Below are positions 42,416 through 51,691 of a stretch of 64,000 nt of DNA, one piece after another; the stretch's first letter is position 1; each line of letters starts with the position of its first letter. The notes under the pieces were generated by a model that searched no databases, was not told the DNA's origin, and was given only the letters and a program-made list of their open reading frames with translations. The stretch comes from Streptomyces sp. NBC_01788 (GTDB lineage Bacteria > Actinomycetota > Actinomycetes > Streptomycetales > Streptomycetaceae): assembly GCF_035917575.1 (NCBI RefSeq), contig NZ_CP109090.1:3100001-3164000 (forward strand), read 5' to 3'. The translations under genes were made by a program, and so were the position numbers.

Positions 42416-43831
42416 TCACGCCGTCGCCGCCGTCTTCGCGGCCGCCTCCCGGACCGCTCCGGCCACCGCGCCGGCGACCTTGTCGTTGAAGACGCTCGGA
42501 ATGATGTAGTTCGGGTTCAGCTCGTCCCCGGTGACCACGTCGGCCAGGGCCTGCGCGGCGGCCAACATCATCTCCGTGTTGACGGTACGGGACTGCGCGT
42601 CCAGCAGGCCGCGGAAGACACCCGGGAAGACCAGCACGTTGTTGATCTGGTTGGGGAAGTCGGAGCGGCCGGTGGCCACAACTGCCGCTGTCTGACGGGC
42701 GATTGCCGGCTCCACCTCGGGGTCGGGGTTCGCGAGCGCGAACACGATCGCGCCCTCCGCCATGGCGGCCACGTCGTCGCCGTCGAGCACGTTGGGCGCC
42801 GAGACGCCGATGAAGACGTCCGCGTCGCGCACGGCCTCCTTCAGAGTGCCGGTCAGGCACTCCGGGTTGGTGTTGTCCGCGATCCAGCGCAGCGGGGAGT
42901 CCGGGGCGGCGCCGACGAGGTCCTCACGGCCGGCGTGCACCACGCCGTGGATGTCGGCGACGACGGCGTTCTTCACGCCCGCGGCGAGCAGCAGGCGCAG
43001 GATCGCCGTACCGGCGGCGCCGGCGCCGGACATCACCACGCGCACGCTGTCGATCGACTTGCCGACCACGCGCAGCGCGTTGGTCAGCGAGGCGAGCACG
43101 ACGATCGCGGTGCCGTGCTGGTCGTCGTGGAAGACGGGGATGTCGAGGGCCTCGCGCAGCCGGGCCTCGATCTCGAAGCAGCGGGGCGCGGAGATGTCCT
43201 CCAGGTTGATGCCGGCGAAGCCGGGGGCGATCGCCTTGACGATTTCGACGATCGCGTCGCTGTCCTGGGTGTCCAGGCAGATCGGCCAGGCGTCGATGCC
43301 GGCGAAGCGCTTGAAGAGGGCCGCCTTGCCCTCCATGACCGGCAGGGCGGCCTTGGGGCCGATGTTGCCCAGGCCGAGGACGGCCGAGCCGTCCGTCACG
43401 ACCGCAACGGAGTTGCGCTTGATGGTCAGGCGCCGGGCGTCCTCCGGGTTCTCCGCGATCGCCATGCACACGCGGGCCACACCGGGGGTGTAGACCATGG
43501 ACAGGTCGTCACGGTTGCGGATGGGGTGCTTGGACGCCATCTCGATCTTGCCGCCGAGGTGCATGAGGAACGTACGGTCCGAGACCTTGCCCAGCGTGAC
43601 GCCCTCGATGCCACGCAGCTTCTCGACGATCTCCTCGGCGTGGGCCGTCGAGGTGGCCGCGATGGTGACGTCGATACGGAGCCGCTCGTGGCCCGAAGCG
43701 GTGACGTCGAGGCCGGTCACCGAGCCTCCGGAGGACTCCACGGCCGTGGTGAGCTGCGATACGGCGGTTCCGCCCGCCGGCACCTCCAGACGGATGGTCA
43801 TCGAGTAGGAGACGCTGGGCGCCGTTGCCAT
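42416..43831 (-). CDS. NAD(P)-dependent malic enzyme with N-terminal ACT domain
   Basis: A 471-aa enzyme that decarboxylates malate to pyruvate. Residues 8-80 are an ACT-type regulatory domain (YSMTIRLEVPAGGTAVSQLTTAVES), rare in other lineages but usual in Streptomyces. YTPGVARVCMAIAENP, KRNSVAVVTDGSAVLGLGNIGP and FHDDQHGTAIVVLASL are the catalytic and dinucleotide-binding segments. The preferred cofactor cannot be assigned. An AGAGGAAG site lies before ATG 43831. It is monocistronic, followed by a hairpin. Confidence 0.94.
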   Translation of the reverse strand: MATAPSVSYSMTIRLEVPAGGTAVSQLTTAVESSGGSVTGLDVTASGHERLRIDVTIAATSTAHAEEIVEKLRGIEGVTLGKVSDRTFLMHLGGKIEMASKHPIRNRDDLSMVYTPGVARVCMAIAENPEDARRLTIKRNSVAVVTDGSAVLGLGNIGPKAALPVMEGKAALFKRFAGIDAWPICLDTQDSDAIVEIVKAIAPGFAGINLEDISAPRCFEIEARLREALDIPVFHDDQHGTAIVVLASLTNALRVVGKSIDSVRVVMSGAGAAGTAILRLLLAAGVKNAVVADIHGVVHAGREDLVGAAPDSPLRWIADNTNPECLTGTLKEAVRDADVFIGVSAPNVLDGDDVAAMAEGAIVFALANPDPEVEPAIARQTAAVVATGRSDFPNQINNVLVFPGVFRGLLDAQSRTVNTEMMLAAAQALADVVTGDELNPNYIIPSVFNDKVAGAVAGAVREAAAKTAATA

Positions 43832-44208
43832 GGCCGACTTCCTCTGCTTTCACCGTGTCGCGAAGTTCTGCCGTCCGATCGTCGCACCTACCCCTGAGTA
43901 CGTGGTAGTCGCCCCGGGTTGCGGACGTAGTGTTCACCGGGAGGTGTCGATTTCGGAAACGGAATTTCACCATACGAGAAGTGTCGCGGTGGCGAAAGAT
44001 GCGGGAGCGACAAAAGAGGTCCACGTCACACCGTGACGTGGACCTCTCGGAGGCTTGTATGACACCGACCCGCCATGCTCGCCTCGCGGCAAGTGGTCGC
44101 TCGTAGCGACAAAGGTTGGGCCCGGGGGCTTGGATCGGGCCGGTGCCGTATCCAGGCTAACAAACGGATCCCCGGTGGCCATTCCCGTCGCCGAGGTTCA
44201 CCCGTTGT
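43832..44208. other. Spacer between HelD-like and malic enzyme genes
   Basis: The 377-nt region holds the malic enzyme promoter and the HelD terminator at 44015. Small ORFs here lack ribosome sites, similarity and codon bias; none is supported. Confidence 0.5.
44015..44047 (-). terminator. Terminator of the HelD-like gene
   Basis: AGAGGTCCACGTCAC (44015-44029) pairs perfectly with GTGACGTGGACCTCT (44033-44047) with a 3-nt loop; TTTTGTCGC follows on the minus strand. Confidence 0.9.
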
Positions 44209-46530
44209 TCAGTCCCTCAGCAGATCCGGCACCCCGGCCCCGTCCGGCTCGTCCCGCTCCGCGGAGACCACCGTGAGCTGCTGGGTGGCCCTGGTCAGGG
44301 CCACGTACAGGACCCGCAGGCCGGCCGGGGACTCGTCCGCGATCTCCGCGGGCGAGACGACGATCGTCGCGTCGTACTCCAGGCCCTTGGCCTCCAGGCT
44401 GCCGAGCGCCACCACCCGGTCACCCAGCCCGGCCAGCCAGCGCCTGGCCTCCTCACGCCGGTTCATGGCGACGACCACGCCGACCGTGCCGTCCACCAGG
44501 TCGAGGAGCCGCTCCGCCTCCGCCCGCACGCTCTTCTCCAGCGAGCCCCGGACGACGGCGAAGCGCGGCTCCACCCCGGTGGAGCGCACGGCCGTCGGCG
44601 CGGTGGAGCCCGGCATGGCCAGGGCGAGGACCTTCGAGGCCAGCTCGGCGATCTCGGCCGGGTTGCGGTAGTTCACGGTCAGCTCGAAGCGCCGGCGCGG
44701 CCGGGTGCCCAGGGCCTCGTCGCGGGCCTCGGCCGCCTCGTCCGGGTCGGACCAGGAGGACTGGGCGGGGTCCCCCACGACCGTCCAGGTGGCGTGCCGG
44801 CCGCGGCGGCCGACCATCCGCCACTGCATGGGCGTGAGGTCCTGCGCCTCGTCCACGATGACGTGCGCGTACTCGGTGCGCTCCTGCGCGAGGCGTTCCG
44901 CCCGCTCCCACTGCGACTCCTCGCGCACCGGCATCAGCTCCTCCAGACCGCTGAGCTGGTCCAGCGGATCCAGCTCACGCTTCCGGCGCGGGCGGGCCGG
45001 GGTGCCGAGGATCGCCTGGAGCTCGTCGAGCAGGGCGATGTCGTGCACCGAGTGGCCGCCGCGCCGCAGCGAGCGGGCCACCCGGCGCACCTCCCCCGGG
45101 TTGAGGATCCGGCGCGCCCAGCGGCCCAGGCGCCGCTCGTCGGCCATGGCGGCGAGCACCGCCGTCGGGGCCAGCTCCGGCCACCAGGCGTCGAGGAAGG
45201 CGGCGAAGGAGTCCTCACCGGTGACGTCCTCGTCGAAGGAGGAGCGCAGCTCGGCGGCGAGTTCCGGGTCGGTGTGCCGGCCGGCGGCGCCCGACTTCCC
45301 CCACAGGGCGTCAAGCAGCAGCTTGCGGGCGCGCGGGCGCAGCAGGTTCACCGGCGCGGTGCCGCCGAGGGCGGTGCGCCGGATGTGGTCGAGTTCCCCG
45401 GCCTCCAGCTCCAGCCGGCGGCCGAACGCGACGACCCGCAGCCGGTCCGGGGTGCCGTTGGACTCCAGCGCGCCCCGCGCCGCCTTGCGCAGCACCTTCA
45501 GCATCCGGTACGAGCCCTTGGCCCGGGCCACCGACGGGGAGTCGTACAGCGTCGCCTCGGCGCCGTCGACGAGCGAGCCGATCGCCCGGACGGCGACCTG
45601 GCCCTCCTCGCCGAGCGAGGGCAGCACGCCCTCGGTGTAGGCCACGAGCAGCGGCGTCGGGGAGACGATCAGGATGCCGCCCGCGTAGCGGCGGCGGTCC
45701 TGGTAGAGCAGGTAGGCCGCCCGGTGCAGGGCGACCGCCGTCTTCCCCGTCCCGGGGCCGCCCTCGACGTACGTCACCGAGGCGGCGGGGGCGCGGATGA
45801 CCAGGTCCTGCTCGGCCTGGATGGAGGAGACGATGTCCCGCATGGTGTGGCCGCGGGACCGGCCGAGCGCGGCCATCAGCGCGCCGTCGCCGATCGCGGG
45901 CAGCTCGTGGCCGTCGAGGTACGCCCTCAGCTCGGGACGCATCAGATCGTCCTCGACGCCGAGCACGCGCCGCCCCTTGGAACGGATGACGCGCCGGCGC
46001 ACGACCCGGCCGGGGTCGACCGGGGTGGAGCGGTAGAAGGGGGCGGCGGCCGGTGCCCGCCAGTCGATGACCAGCGGGGAGTAGTCCTCGTCGAGGACGC
46101 CGATACGGCCGATGTGCAGGGTCTCGGCGATGTCCGCCGTGCCGTCCTCGCGGACCACGCCCTCGGCCGGCTCCACCGCCGTGTACGCGCCGTCCGGCCC
46201 CTTCCTGCCGTCCTTGCCGAGCAGCAGGTCGACCCGGCCGAAGAGGAAGTCCTCGAACTCGTTGTTCAGCCGGTTGAGGTGGATGCCCGCCCGGAACACC
46301 TGCGCGTCGCGCTCGGCCAGCGCGCCGGGTGTGCCCACCTGGCCGCGCTGGGCCGCGTCACGCATGAGGAACTCGGCCTCGTGGATCTTCTCCTCGAGGC
46401 GGCGGTACACCCGGTCCAGGTGCTGCTGTTCCACACTGATCTCACGGTCCCGTACGGAGTCGTGCGCCGCTTCGTGCGCTGCGCCGTGGACCGATCCGAC
46501 CGCGGAATCCTGTTGAGCCTGTGCGGCCAC
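44209..46530 (-). CDS. HelD-like superfamily 1 helicase
   Basis: A 773-aa UvrD-like ATPase. An N-terminal coiled coil (EISVEQQHLDRVYRRLEEKIHEAEF) precedes the HelD core FGRVDLLLG...IGRIGV...VIDWRAPAAAPFYR. Walker A is GGPGTGKTAVALHRA near residue 258, and the end has GLRVLYVALTRATQQL. HelD proteins bind RNA polymerase and recycle it from stalled complexes, and a relative gives rifampicin tolerance in Streptomyces. Whether this one does is inferred. It begins at GTG 46530 with AAGGGGG upstream. It is monocistronic. Confidence 0.9.
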   Translation of the reverse strand: MAAQAQQDSAVGSVHGAAHEAAHDSVRDREISVEQQHLDRVYRRLEEKIHEAEFLMRDAAQRGQVGTPGALAERDAQVFRAGIHLNRLNNEFEDFLFGRVDLLLGKDGRKGPDGAYTAVEPAEGVVREDGTADIAETLHIGRIGVLDEDYSPLVIDWRAPAAAPFYRSTPVDPGRVVRRRVIRSKGRRVLGVEDDLMRPELRAYLDGHELPAIGDGALMAALGRSRGHTMRDIVSSIQAEQDLVIRAPAASVTYVEGGPGTGKTAVALHRAAYLLYQDRRRYAGGILIVSPTPLLVAYTEGVLPSLGEEGQVAVRAIGSLVDGAEATLYDSPSVARAKGSYRMLKVLRKAARGALESNGTPDRLRVVAFGRRLELEAGELDHIRRTALGGTAPVNLLRPRARKLLLDALWGKSGAAGRHTDPELAAELRSSFDEDVTGEDSFAAFLDAWWPELAPTAVLAAMADERRLGRWARRILNPGEVRRVARSLRRGGHSVHDIALLDELQAILGTPARPRRKRELDPLDQLSGLEELMPVREESQWERAERLAQERTEYAHVIVDEAQDLTPMQWRMVGRRGRHATWTVVGDPAQSSWSDPDEAAEARDEALGTRPRRRFELTVNYRNPAEIAELASKVLALAMPGSTAPTAVRSTGVEPRFAVVRGSLEKSVRAEAERLLDLVDGTVGVVVAMNRREEARRWLAGLGDRVVALGSLEAKGLEYDATIVVSPAEIADESPAGLRVLYVALTRATQQLTVVSAERDEPDGAGVPDLLRD

Positions 46531-46645
46531 CGGGCCCCCTTCTGACGTGCTGGGCAGCCGTCAACCGTACGCGAAAGGGGGCCCTGGGCGGAAGCTGGCG
46601 CGGCAGGTGACGTTTGCCCGTGAAGAAGCGGCGTCCGGTGCGTGC

Positions 46646-46683
46646 TCTGGGGGTCCCCCCTGCTCGAAGAGCTTGGGGGAGTG
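46646..46683. repeat. Dispersed palindromic element, copy 4
   Basis: CTGGGGGTCCCCCCTGCTCG, then AAGAGCTTGGGGGAGTG. Arms GGGGGT/CCCCCC and TGCTCGAAGAGC form nested palindromes. It lies between the HelD and rsuA genes. The other copies are at 7444, 8161 and 16618. Confidence 0.7.
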
Positions 46684-46722
46684 CCGGGCGTTGCTACGGG
46701 GCGAACGTTGCCTGTCGCGGCA

Positions 46723-47535
46723 CTAGGAGGTGGGTACCTCGACGAGTTGCTTCCCGTCGAAGGTCATCACCTCGAAGTGATCGATCTGGTTCGGCTCCAG
46801 GGCCGCGCCGCCACGGACGTAGAGGGGGTTCTTGGCCTGCTCCGTCTTGGCGTTCGGGACGCCGTAGCCCCACTCCGGGACGGACCAGGACGTGACCGTC
46901 TCACGTTCACCGTTCTTGCCGACGGCGATGAGCGAGCACTTCTGCGAGCCAGTGACGTTGCTCAGCTCGAGAACGGCGTTCGTGCCCCAGTCCTTCTTCT
47001 CCACGGCGACCGTCGCGGTGACCTTCGTCGCCGGGTCCGTCGCCGTGACCTTCTCGGGCATCGACGCGAACGCGGACTGCGCGGTACTCGCGCCCGCCGT
47101 GGTGTTGTCGCCGCCGCCCGAGCCGCTCGCCGCGAACACGGCCAGCGGGCTGCCGATGATCAGCGCCGCCGCCGCGGCGACCATGTAGAAGCCGCGCCTG
47201 CGCTTCTGGGCACGGCGCTCGGCGACCTCGTCGACGAGCTTCTCCACCAGGCGTGGGCTCGGCTTGGCCGAAAGGGACTCCCCGACCGCGGGTGTGCCGG
47301 AGCCCGGCAGGTCCGCCAGTGCGGCGAACATCGGCTCCATGCCGGCCAGTTCGTCGAGTTGCTGGGCGCACCACTCGCAGCCGGCGAGATGCGCCTCGAA
47401 AGCGGTTGCCTCGGCGTCGTCAAGAATTCCGAGGGCGTAGGCGCCGACGGTCTCGTGCTCGTTCGGAGCCGGGGTTCCCTGCATGGCCCCAGACATACCC
47501 GCACCACCCGTTCCGAATCCCCCGTACACGCTCAT
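46723..47535 (-). CDS. rsuA: Membrane anti-sigma factor (zinc anti-sigma, RsuA-like)
   Basis: A 270-aa regulator. The N-terminal ZAS domain has HETVGAYALGILDDAE with CEWCAQQL, giving the His-x3-Cys-x2-Cys zinc signature. One membrane span (about residues 119-138) follows, and an external C-terminal domain of roughly 125 residues resembles the anti-sigma-K type (SCSLIAVGKNGERETVTSW). It overlaps sigU by 1 nt (TGATG). It should hold sigU inactive until an envelope signal. The symbol follows the S. coelicolor SCO2953-SCO2954 pair from memory. Confidence 0.88.
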   Translation of the reverse strand: MSVYGGFGTGGAGMSGAMQGTPAPNEHETVGAYALGILDDAEATAFEAHLAGCEWCAQQLDELAGMEPMFAALADLPGSGTPAVGESLSAKPSPRLVEKLVDEVAERRAQKRRRGFYMVAAAAALIIGSPLAVFAASGSGGGDNTTAGASTAQSAFASMPEKVTATDPATKVTATVAVEKKDWGTNAVLELSNVTGSQKCSLIAVGKNGERETVTSWSVPEWGYGVPNAKTEQAKNPLYVRGGAALEPNQIDHFEVMTFDGKQLVEVPTS

Positions 47536-48110
47536 CACGCCGTCACCCCCCGCTCCTCCAGCGCCAGCTTCATCGACCGCAGGGCGTAGAACACCCGTGA
47601 GCGGACGGTGCCGCTGGGTATGCCCAGCGTCTCGGCCGCCTCGTTGACGGTACGCCCCTTGAAGTACGTCTCGACGAGCACCTCCCGGTGGGCCGGGGTC
47701 AGGTCGTCGAGCGCGTCCGACAGCGTCATCAGCCACAGCGCCTTGTCGATCTCGTCCTCCGCGGGGATGACCTCCAGCGGCGACGGATCGACCTCCTGCG
47801 GCCGGGCCTGCCGGCTGCGGTGGCCGTCGATGACGATGCGTCGGGCGACCGTCACCAGCCAGGGGCGTACCGAACCGGTGGCCCGATTGAGCTGACCGGC
47901 GTTCTTCCAGGCACGGATGAGCGTCTCCTGCACCACGTCCTCGGCACGCTGCCGGTCGCCGGCGACCAGCCGGAGGACATACGCGAGGAGAGGACCGGCG
48001 TGCTCGCGATAGAGCGCACGCATCAACTCCTCATCAGGTTCCGAGGACTGGGACATGCGATGTCGGGCCCTCGCTCCACGTTCATTGGCCACGGCCGCAT
48101 CCTTGCGCAC
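47535..48110 (-). CDS. sigU: ECF sigma factor, SigU-like
   Basis: A 191-aa ECF sigma factor. Region 2 is ALYREHAGPLLAYVLRLVAGDRQRAEDVVQETLIRAWK (in part), and region 4 is LPAHREVLVETYFKGRTVNEAAETLGIPSGTVRSRVFYALRSM (in part). I start at GTG 48110, since GGAGG lies 5 nt upstream; ATG 48056 (MSQSSEPDEEL) is an alternative. It is coupled to rsuA. SigU overproduction in S. coelicolor blocks development, so a link to differentiation is plausible. Its own promoter cannot be identified here. Confidence 0.88.
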   Translation of the reverse strand: MRKDAAVANERGARARHRMSQSSEPDEELMRALYREHAGPLLAYVLRLVAGDRQRAEDVVQETLIRAWKNAGQLNRATGSVRPWLVTVARRIVIDGHRSRQARPQEVDPSPLEVIPAEDEIDKALWLMTLSDALDDLTPAHREVLVETYFKGRTVNEAAETLGIPSGTVRSRVFYALRSMKLALEERGVTA

Positions 48111-48399
48111 GCCCACCTCCGGTGTCCGGGGCTTCCCCCCAGTCGTTCGCTCGACGACGGGTACGGATCAGGGGTGCGGGGTGTTCAAAACAGGCCGACG
48201 GTTTTCTGTCGGGTGACGTGACGAGGGAGGACATGGGCGCACATTCCCCCCGCCCGGTCTTCACATTTCCGACACAGATTTGAAGACGGGCGCGCTGCCC
48301 GCACCCGAAGCGGGCCAAACAATGTGTTACGCAAATCACTTCGGCACGGAACGCCCACAACCGTCAAATGGGATCCGGGAGTTGTCGCTCATGCTTTCT

Positions 48400-48993
48400 C
48401 TAGGTCCTTGAAAGCGCGGCGCGTCGGCGGTGGCGGGCCACCCGTTCGCGGTTCCCGCAGACCTCGCTGGAGCACCAGCGCCTCCGGCGTCCCCGGGACG
48501 TATCCAGGTACACGATCGGGCAGTTGTCGCCCTCGCACTGACGCAGGGCCGCCAGGGCCACGGGGTCGGTGAGCAGTTCCACGGCGTCGCGGGCGACGGC
48601 CGCGAGCAGGGCGGCGCACTCGGGCGGCCCGGCCAACTCGCGTACGAGGGTCCCGTCTTCGCCGCGCACGGCGCGGGGTGCGGGTGGTGCCGTACGGGCG
48701 ACGTCGTTGACGCGGGCGAGCGCGAGGTCGTAGGCCCGCGTCTCCTGACCGAGATATCCACGCACCAACTCGCTCATGTCCCACCGCAGTTCCCGGAACC
48801 CTGCAAGCCAGGGCGCGTCGGCGTGCGCCAGCGGACAGCCGGCCGGAACCAGCCCCGAGCCGGTGATCCACGCGCGCAGGGGAGGGAGGGAGTCGAGCCG
48901 TTCCACGGGGTGGGTGGTGGAGAGGAGATCCAGGCAGACCCGCCCGGCGTCGAACCTCAGCTCGTACGGGACCGTGGCCGCAGCCAGTGCCAT
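48400..48993 (-). CDS. CGNR zinc-finger protein
   Basis: A 197-aa protein. The C-terminal CGNR motif, CEGDNCPIVYLDTSRGRRRRWCSSEVCGNRERV, carries Cys-x4-Cys and Cys-x4-Cys zinc ligands and basic residues for DNA contact. The N-terminal ABATE-like domain (FDAGRVCLDLLSTTHPVERLDSLPPLRAWI) may bind a ligand. ATG 48993 (MALAAATVPYELRF) is the chosen start. Members are probable stress-linked regulators. It is monocistronic. Confidence 0.85.
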   Translation of the reverse strand: MALAAATVPYELRFDAGRVCLDLLSTTHPVERLDSLPPLRAWITGSGLVPAGCPLAHADAPWLAGFRELRWDMSELVRGYLGQETRAYDLALARVNDVARTAPPAPRAVRGEDGTLVRELAGPPECAALLAAVARDAVELLTDPVALAALRQCEGDNCPIVYLDTSRGRRRRWCSSEVCGNRERVARHRRRAALSRT

Positions 48994-49128
48994 GTGCGTG
49001 TCACCGCCTAGGCTCACCCCGGCCGGCAGCCTCACCGGGGCATCGTCGGAGGCCGGAAATCCGTTCCCTCCCACAGTGCCCGCCCACCGTCCGGACCGGT
49101 AGCCCCCGGGCGGCGCGGGGGCGGCTGC

Positions 49129-49848
49129 CTACTGCGGGGGATAAGGCCCGTTGCCGTAGGGCCCTTGGCCGTACGGGCCCTGGCTGTAAGGGCCTTGGTC
49201 GTAGGGACCCTGCCCGTACGCCCCTTGTCCGTACACCCCCTGCCCATACGGTCCGGCCTGCCATGCCGGCCCCGGCCGGTACCGCACCCTCCCGCGCTCC
49301 TCCTTCACCGGCACGAACCCGGCGGCCTGGAGCACTGCCACGGCCCTGGCGTGGCGCCGCCTCAGGGACAGGAAACCGCCGGCGGAGGCGACCAGGAAGA
49401 TGACCCACAGCACCCCGATGATGAGGAGGAAGAGCCCGTCCCCCGGGGCCTGCACCGCGCAGTAGGCGCACCCGAAGGTCGCGATCACGCCGACGAGCGC
49501 CATGGCTATCTGGTCGCTGTCGCCCGACATGTCGACGTTGATGCGCGCCGTCATCACCTCGAACGCGGCCGGCACGAGCGGCGGCAGCGACACCCCGTCC
49601 GCGGCGTTCGGATACCGCGCCCAGTTCTGCGCGGCCCGCGCCTGGGCCTGCGGGCTGGGGTCGGGCGCGAGGACCAGCAGCATCTTGTTGTCGCGCACGC
49701 GCTCGGCATGCACGTACTCGTACCCGAACTGCTCCGCGAGGCAGGCGAGTCCGGCGGCCTTCGCCACGGACGACTTGCTGAGGCGCAGCTCCACGCGCTG
49801 CCCCTGCCGCACCTGCTCGAGCACCTTCCGAACCCGCCACCTGTTCAC
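49129..49848 (-). CDS. Membrane protein with Gly-Pro-Tyr-rich tail
   Basis: A 239-aa protein starting at GTG 49848. Residues 1-95 form a soluble domain (ELRLSKSSVAKAAGLACLAEQFGYEYVHAERVRDNK, in part). Two spans follow (about 113-130 and 138-160). The tail of about 45 residues repeats GPYGQG-type units nine times and is presumably disordered. No function known. It is the last gene of a three-gene run with a secreted protein and a lipoprotein (36-nt gap and 13-nt overlap). Confidence 0.75.
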   Translation of the reverse strand: MNRWRVRKVLEQVRQGQRVELRLSKSSVAKAAGLACLAEQFGYEYVHAERVRDNKMLLVLAPDPSPQAQARAAQNWARYPNAADGVSLPPLVPAAFEVMTARINVDMSGDSDQIAMALVGVIATFGCAYCAVQAPGDGLFLLIIGVLWVIFLVASAGGFLSLRRRHARAVAVLQAAGFVPVKEERGRVRYRPGPAWQAGPYGQGVYGQGAYGQGPYDQGPYSQGPYGQGPYGNGPYPPQ

Positions 49849-49884
49849 CGCGGCGCCCCCCTGTTTCGGTTGTCCGACTCCTGC

Positions 49885-50916
49885 TCAGCGGTTCACGGCC
49901 TGGATCTCCTGCACCATGACGTCCTGGGTGGCGCCGAAGGTTCCCTCGGGCAGCTCCCCGCCCGCAACGCCGGTACCCGTCCAGTGAATCTTCCAGGTGA
50001 TGGTGGCTCTCAACCGGTACGAGCCGTCGCCGGACGACCGCAGGTACTTCACCCCGCAGGGCGGCGTCCGGTCGGCCTTCCCCTTGGCGTACGCCTCACC
50101 GATACGGTCACCGACGATCTCGCAGACGCCCGACGCGGGGTAGGTCTCGGCGTCCGCCGTACCGGGGTCGATCCTCAACGAGACCGGCTCGGCGGTGGTC
50201 GTCGCGGAAATCCCCAGCACCGGCACGGAAGCCGTCACGGAGACCGGCCGGAACCGCGCCCCGTCCAGCCACGCCCAGGTAGGCAGATTCACCTTCGTCG
50301 CCCCCGCCGGCGCGAGTGTCACCTCGGTACCGGGGACACGGATCTCGTTGTAGGCGAGTTCCGCGAGGATGCGCGGCGTCACCGCGTTCTCGATGTTCGC
50401 GGGTGGAGCGGCGCCCTGGTCGACCCAGAAGATCGGCTCTTCGCACTTGTCCCAACCCGGCGGGAAGTCCTTGTTGACGTACGAGTCCCACCAATAGCCC
50501 TTGCCGGCCTTGTCCTTGTTGAAGTCCTTGTACGGGTGGCCGTCGACGTAGCGGTCTCGCTGCGCGGCGTCCCACTCGTACCCGGTGGACTCGGCCTCCC
50601 AGATCGGCTCCAGGTACTTCTGCAGTTGCTCCGGCGTGTACTTCGGGGCATACCAGCAGGCGGGCGGCGTCCAGGACGAAACCGGGGCGACCGGTCCCGC
50701 GGAACGGCCGGTGCCGTTCTTGGAACGATCGAAGACAACGCCACCGGCGGTCGCGGAAACGGTCCCATCGTCAGTGGCGTTGCCCTGCTGTTCCGTCTGA
50801 CCCACGTTTCCGGCACCACCGCGGCCGCCCGCGTGGGCGGTTTCTGGAATGAGCAACGCGAGGCCCACAAGAGAGACGACGGTCGTGGACCTGGCCAACT
50901 TGGCTACGGCTGGCAC
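49885..50916 (-). CDS. Secreted protein of unknown function
   Basis: A 343-aa exported protein from GTG 50916. A signal peptide runs to AHAGG (cleavage near residue 29). A disordered N-terminal stretch follows, then a domain with WDAAQRDRYVDGHPYKDF, PPGWDKCEEPIFW and NLPTWAWLDGARF. Four cysteines could form disulfides. I do not recognise the domain. Its start lies within the last 13 nt of the upstream lipoprotein gene, so the two are translationally coupled and may form an exported pair. Confidence 0.78.
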   Translation of the reverse strand: MPAVAKLARSTTVVSLVGLALLIPETAHAGGRGGAGNVGQTEQQGNATDDGTVSATAGGVVFDRSKNGTGRSAGPVAPVSSWTPPACWYAPKYTPEQLQKYLEPIWEAESTGYEWDAAQRDRYVDGHPYKDFNKDKAGKGYWWDSYVNKDFPPGWDKCEEPIFWVDQGAAPPANIENAVTPRILAELAYNEIRVPGTEVTLAPAGATKVNLPTWAWLDGARFRPVSVTASVPVLGISATTTAEPVSLRIDPGTADAETYPASGVCEIVGDRIGEAYAKGKADRTPPCGVKYLRSSGDGSYRLRATITWKIHWTGTGVAGGELPEGTFGATQDVMVQEIQAVNR

Positions 50917-51557
50917 GCCTTGTCCCCCCGGTTCGAGACGACGTCAGTGGTCTGCCAGACACCTTCGGAGTTCTTGCTGAGTTTGGCGTGGTACAGCACA
51001 TAGCTGTCCGAGGTGGTCGGCGTGTTCTCCACCTTGCCGGTCTTCCGGCTCTTCAGAAAGGACTTGCTCTCGTCGGAACAGTAAGTGACGTAAGCCTCGC
51101 TGCTTCCTGAGAGTGTCACTGCACGATCGAAGTACCGGGTTGTGCCGATCCAGGTGTCGTTCTTGTCGATGTATCCCTGCACATAGGTGATGGCCTTGTT
51201 CAGGGCCTTCCCCTCGTTGTAGAAGCCGAGAGCCTTGGTTCCAGTACTGGCCTCGAAGATCGCCGCATCCATGGAGTTGACGCTGAGGGCGCTGTCCGCC
51301 AGAACCGCGTCCTTCAGCGCGTCACCCGTCTTCTGGTCCTCGAAAACGTTCTTGGCGTCGGCCGGGAAGGTGATCTCCGGTCGGCTGCCGGAGGCCGAGG
51401 CGCTCACGCTCGGCGAAGCCGATGTCCCCGTGTCCGCGCCTGCGATCTTGTCGTTGGCCTTCGCGTCGCCGTCACCCCCGCCGCAACCGGCGAGGAGCAG
51501 GACGGCCGTCGTGCCGGCGACGGCTGTGGTGAGCAGGCGAGTTGGGCGGCGGATCAC
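50904..51557 (-). CDS. Lipoprotein coupled to the secreted protein
   Basis: A 217-aa lipoprotein starting at GTG 51557 (VIRRPTRLLTTAVAG), with GGGAG 6 nt upstream. Lipobox LLAGCGGG lies near residue 26. An acidic Ser/Ala linker is followed by a domain that may be NTF2-like (YVQGYIDKNDTWIGTTRYFDRAVTLSG, YHAKLSKNSEGVWQTTDVVSNRG). It sits first in the envelope trio, overlapping the next gene by 13 nt. Function unknown. Confidence 0.78.
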   Translation of the reverse strand: MIRRPTRLLTTAVAGTTAVLLLAGCGGGDGDAKANDKIAGADTGTSASPSVSASASGSRPEITFPADAKNVFEDQKTGDALKDAVLADSALSVNSMDAAIFEASTGTKALGFYNEGKALNKAITYVQGYIDKNDTWIGTTRYFDRAVTLSGSSEAYVTYCSDESKSFLKSRKTGKVENTPTTSDSYVLYHAKLSKNSEGVWQTTDVVSNRGDKACQP

Positions 51558-51640
51558 AGCAGGCTCCCGGTGAGGCAGGTGGGCAGGGCGAAACAGCCGA
51601 CACGCTACCGAGACCCCCACAACCGCACCAGCGCGACGCT

Positions 51641-51680
51641 CACGGCTCACCGGCCCCGTGGGCGGGGGCGGTGAGCCGTG
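51641..51680 (-). terminator. Terminator of the MauE/Tat/Cys-rich unit
   Basis: CACGGCTCACCG (51641-51652) pairs perfectly with CGGTGAGCCGTG (51669-51680), 12 bp, 11 nt past the MauE-like gene stop. Confidence 0.85.
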
Positions 51681-51691
51681 GGGGCGGTGCG

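Noticed and set aside
43967..44182. Small minus-strand ORF between the HelD and malic enzyme genes
   Set aside because: It spans the strong HelD terminator hairpin and has no recognisable domain or ribosome site.
48336..48392. 18-codon ORF (MSDNSRIPFDGCGRS) upstream of sigU
   Set aside because: It could be a leader peptide, but it is short, lacks a ribosome site or attenuator, and nothing ties it to a downstream gene.
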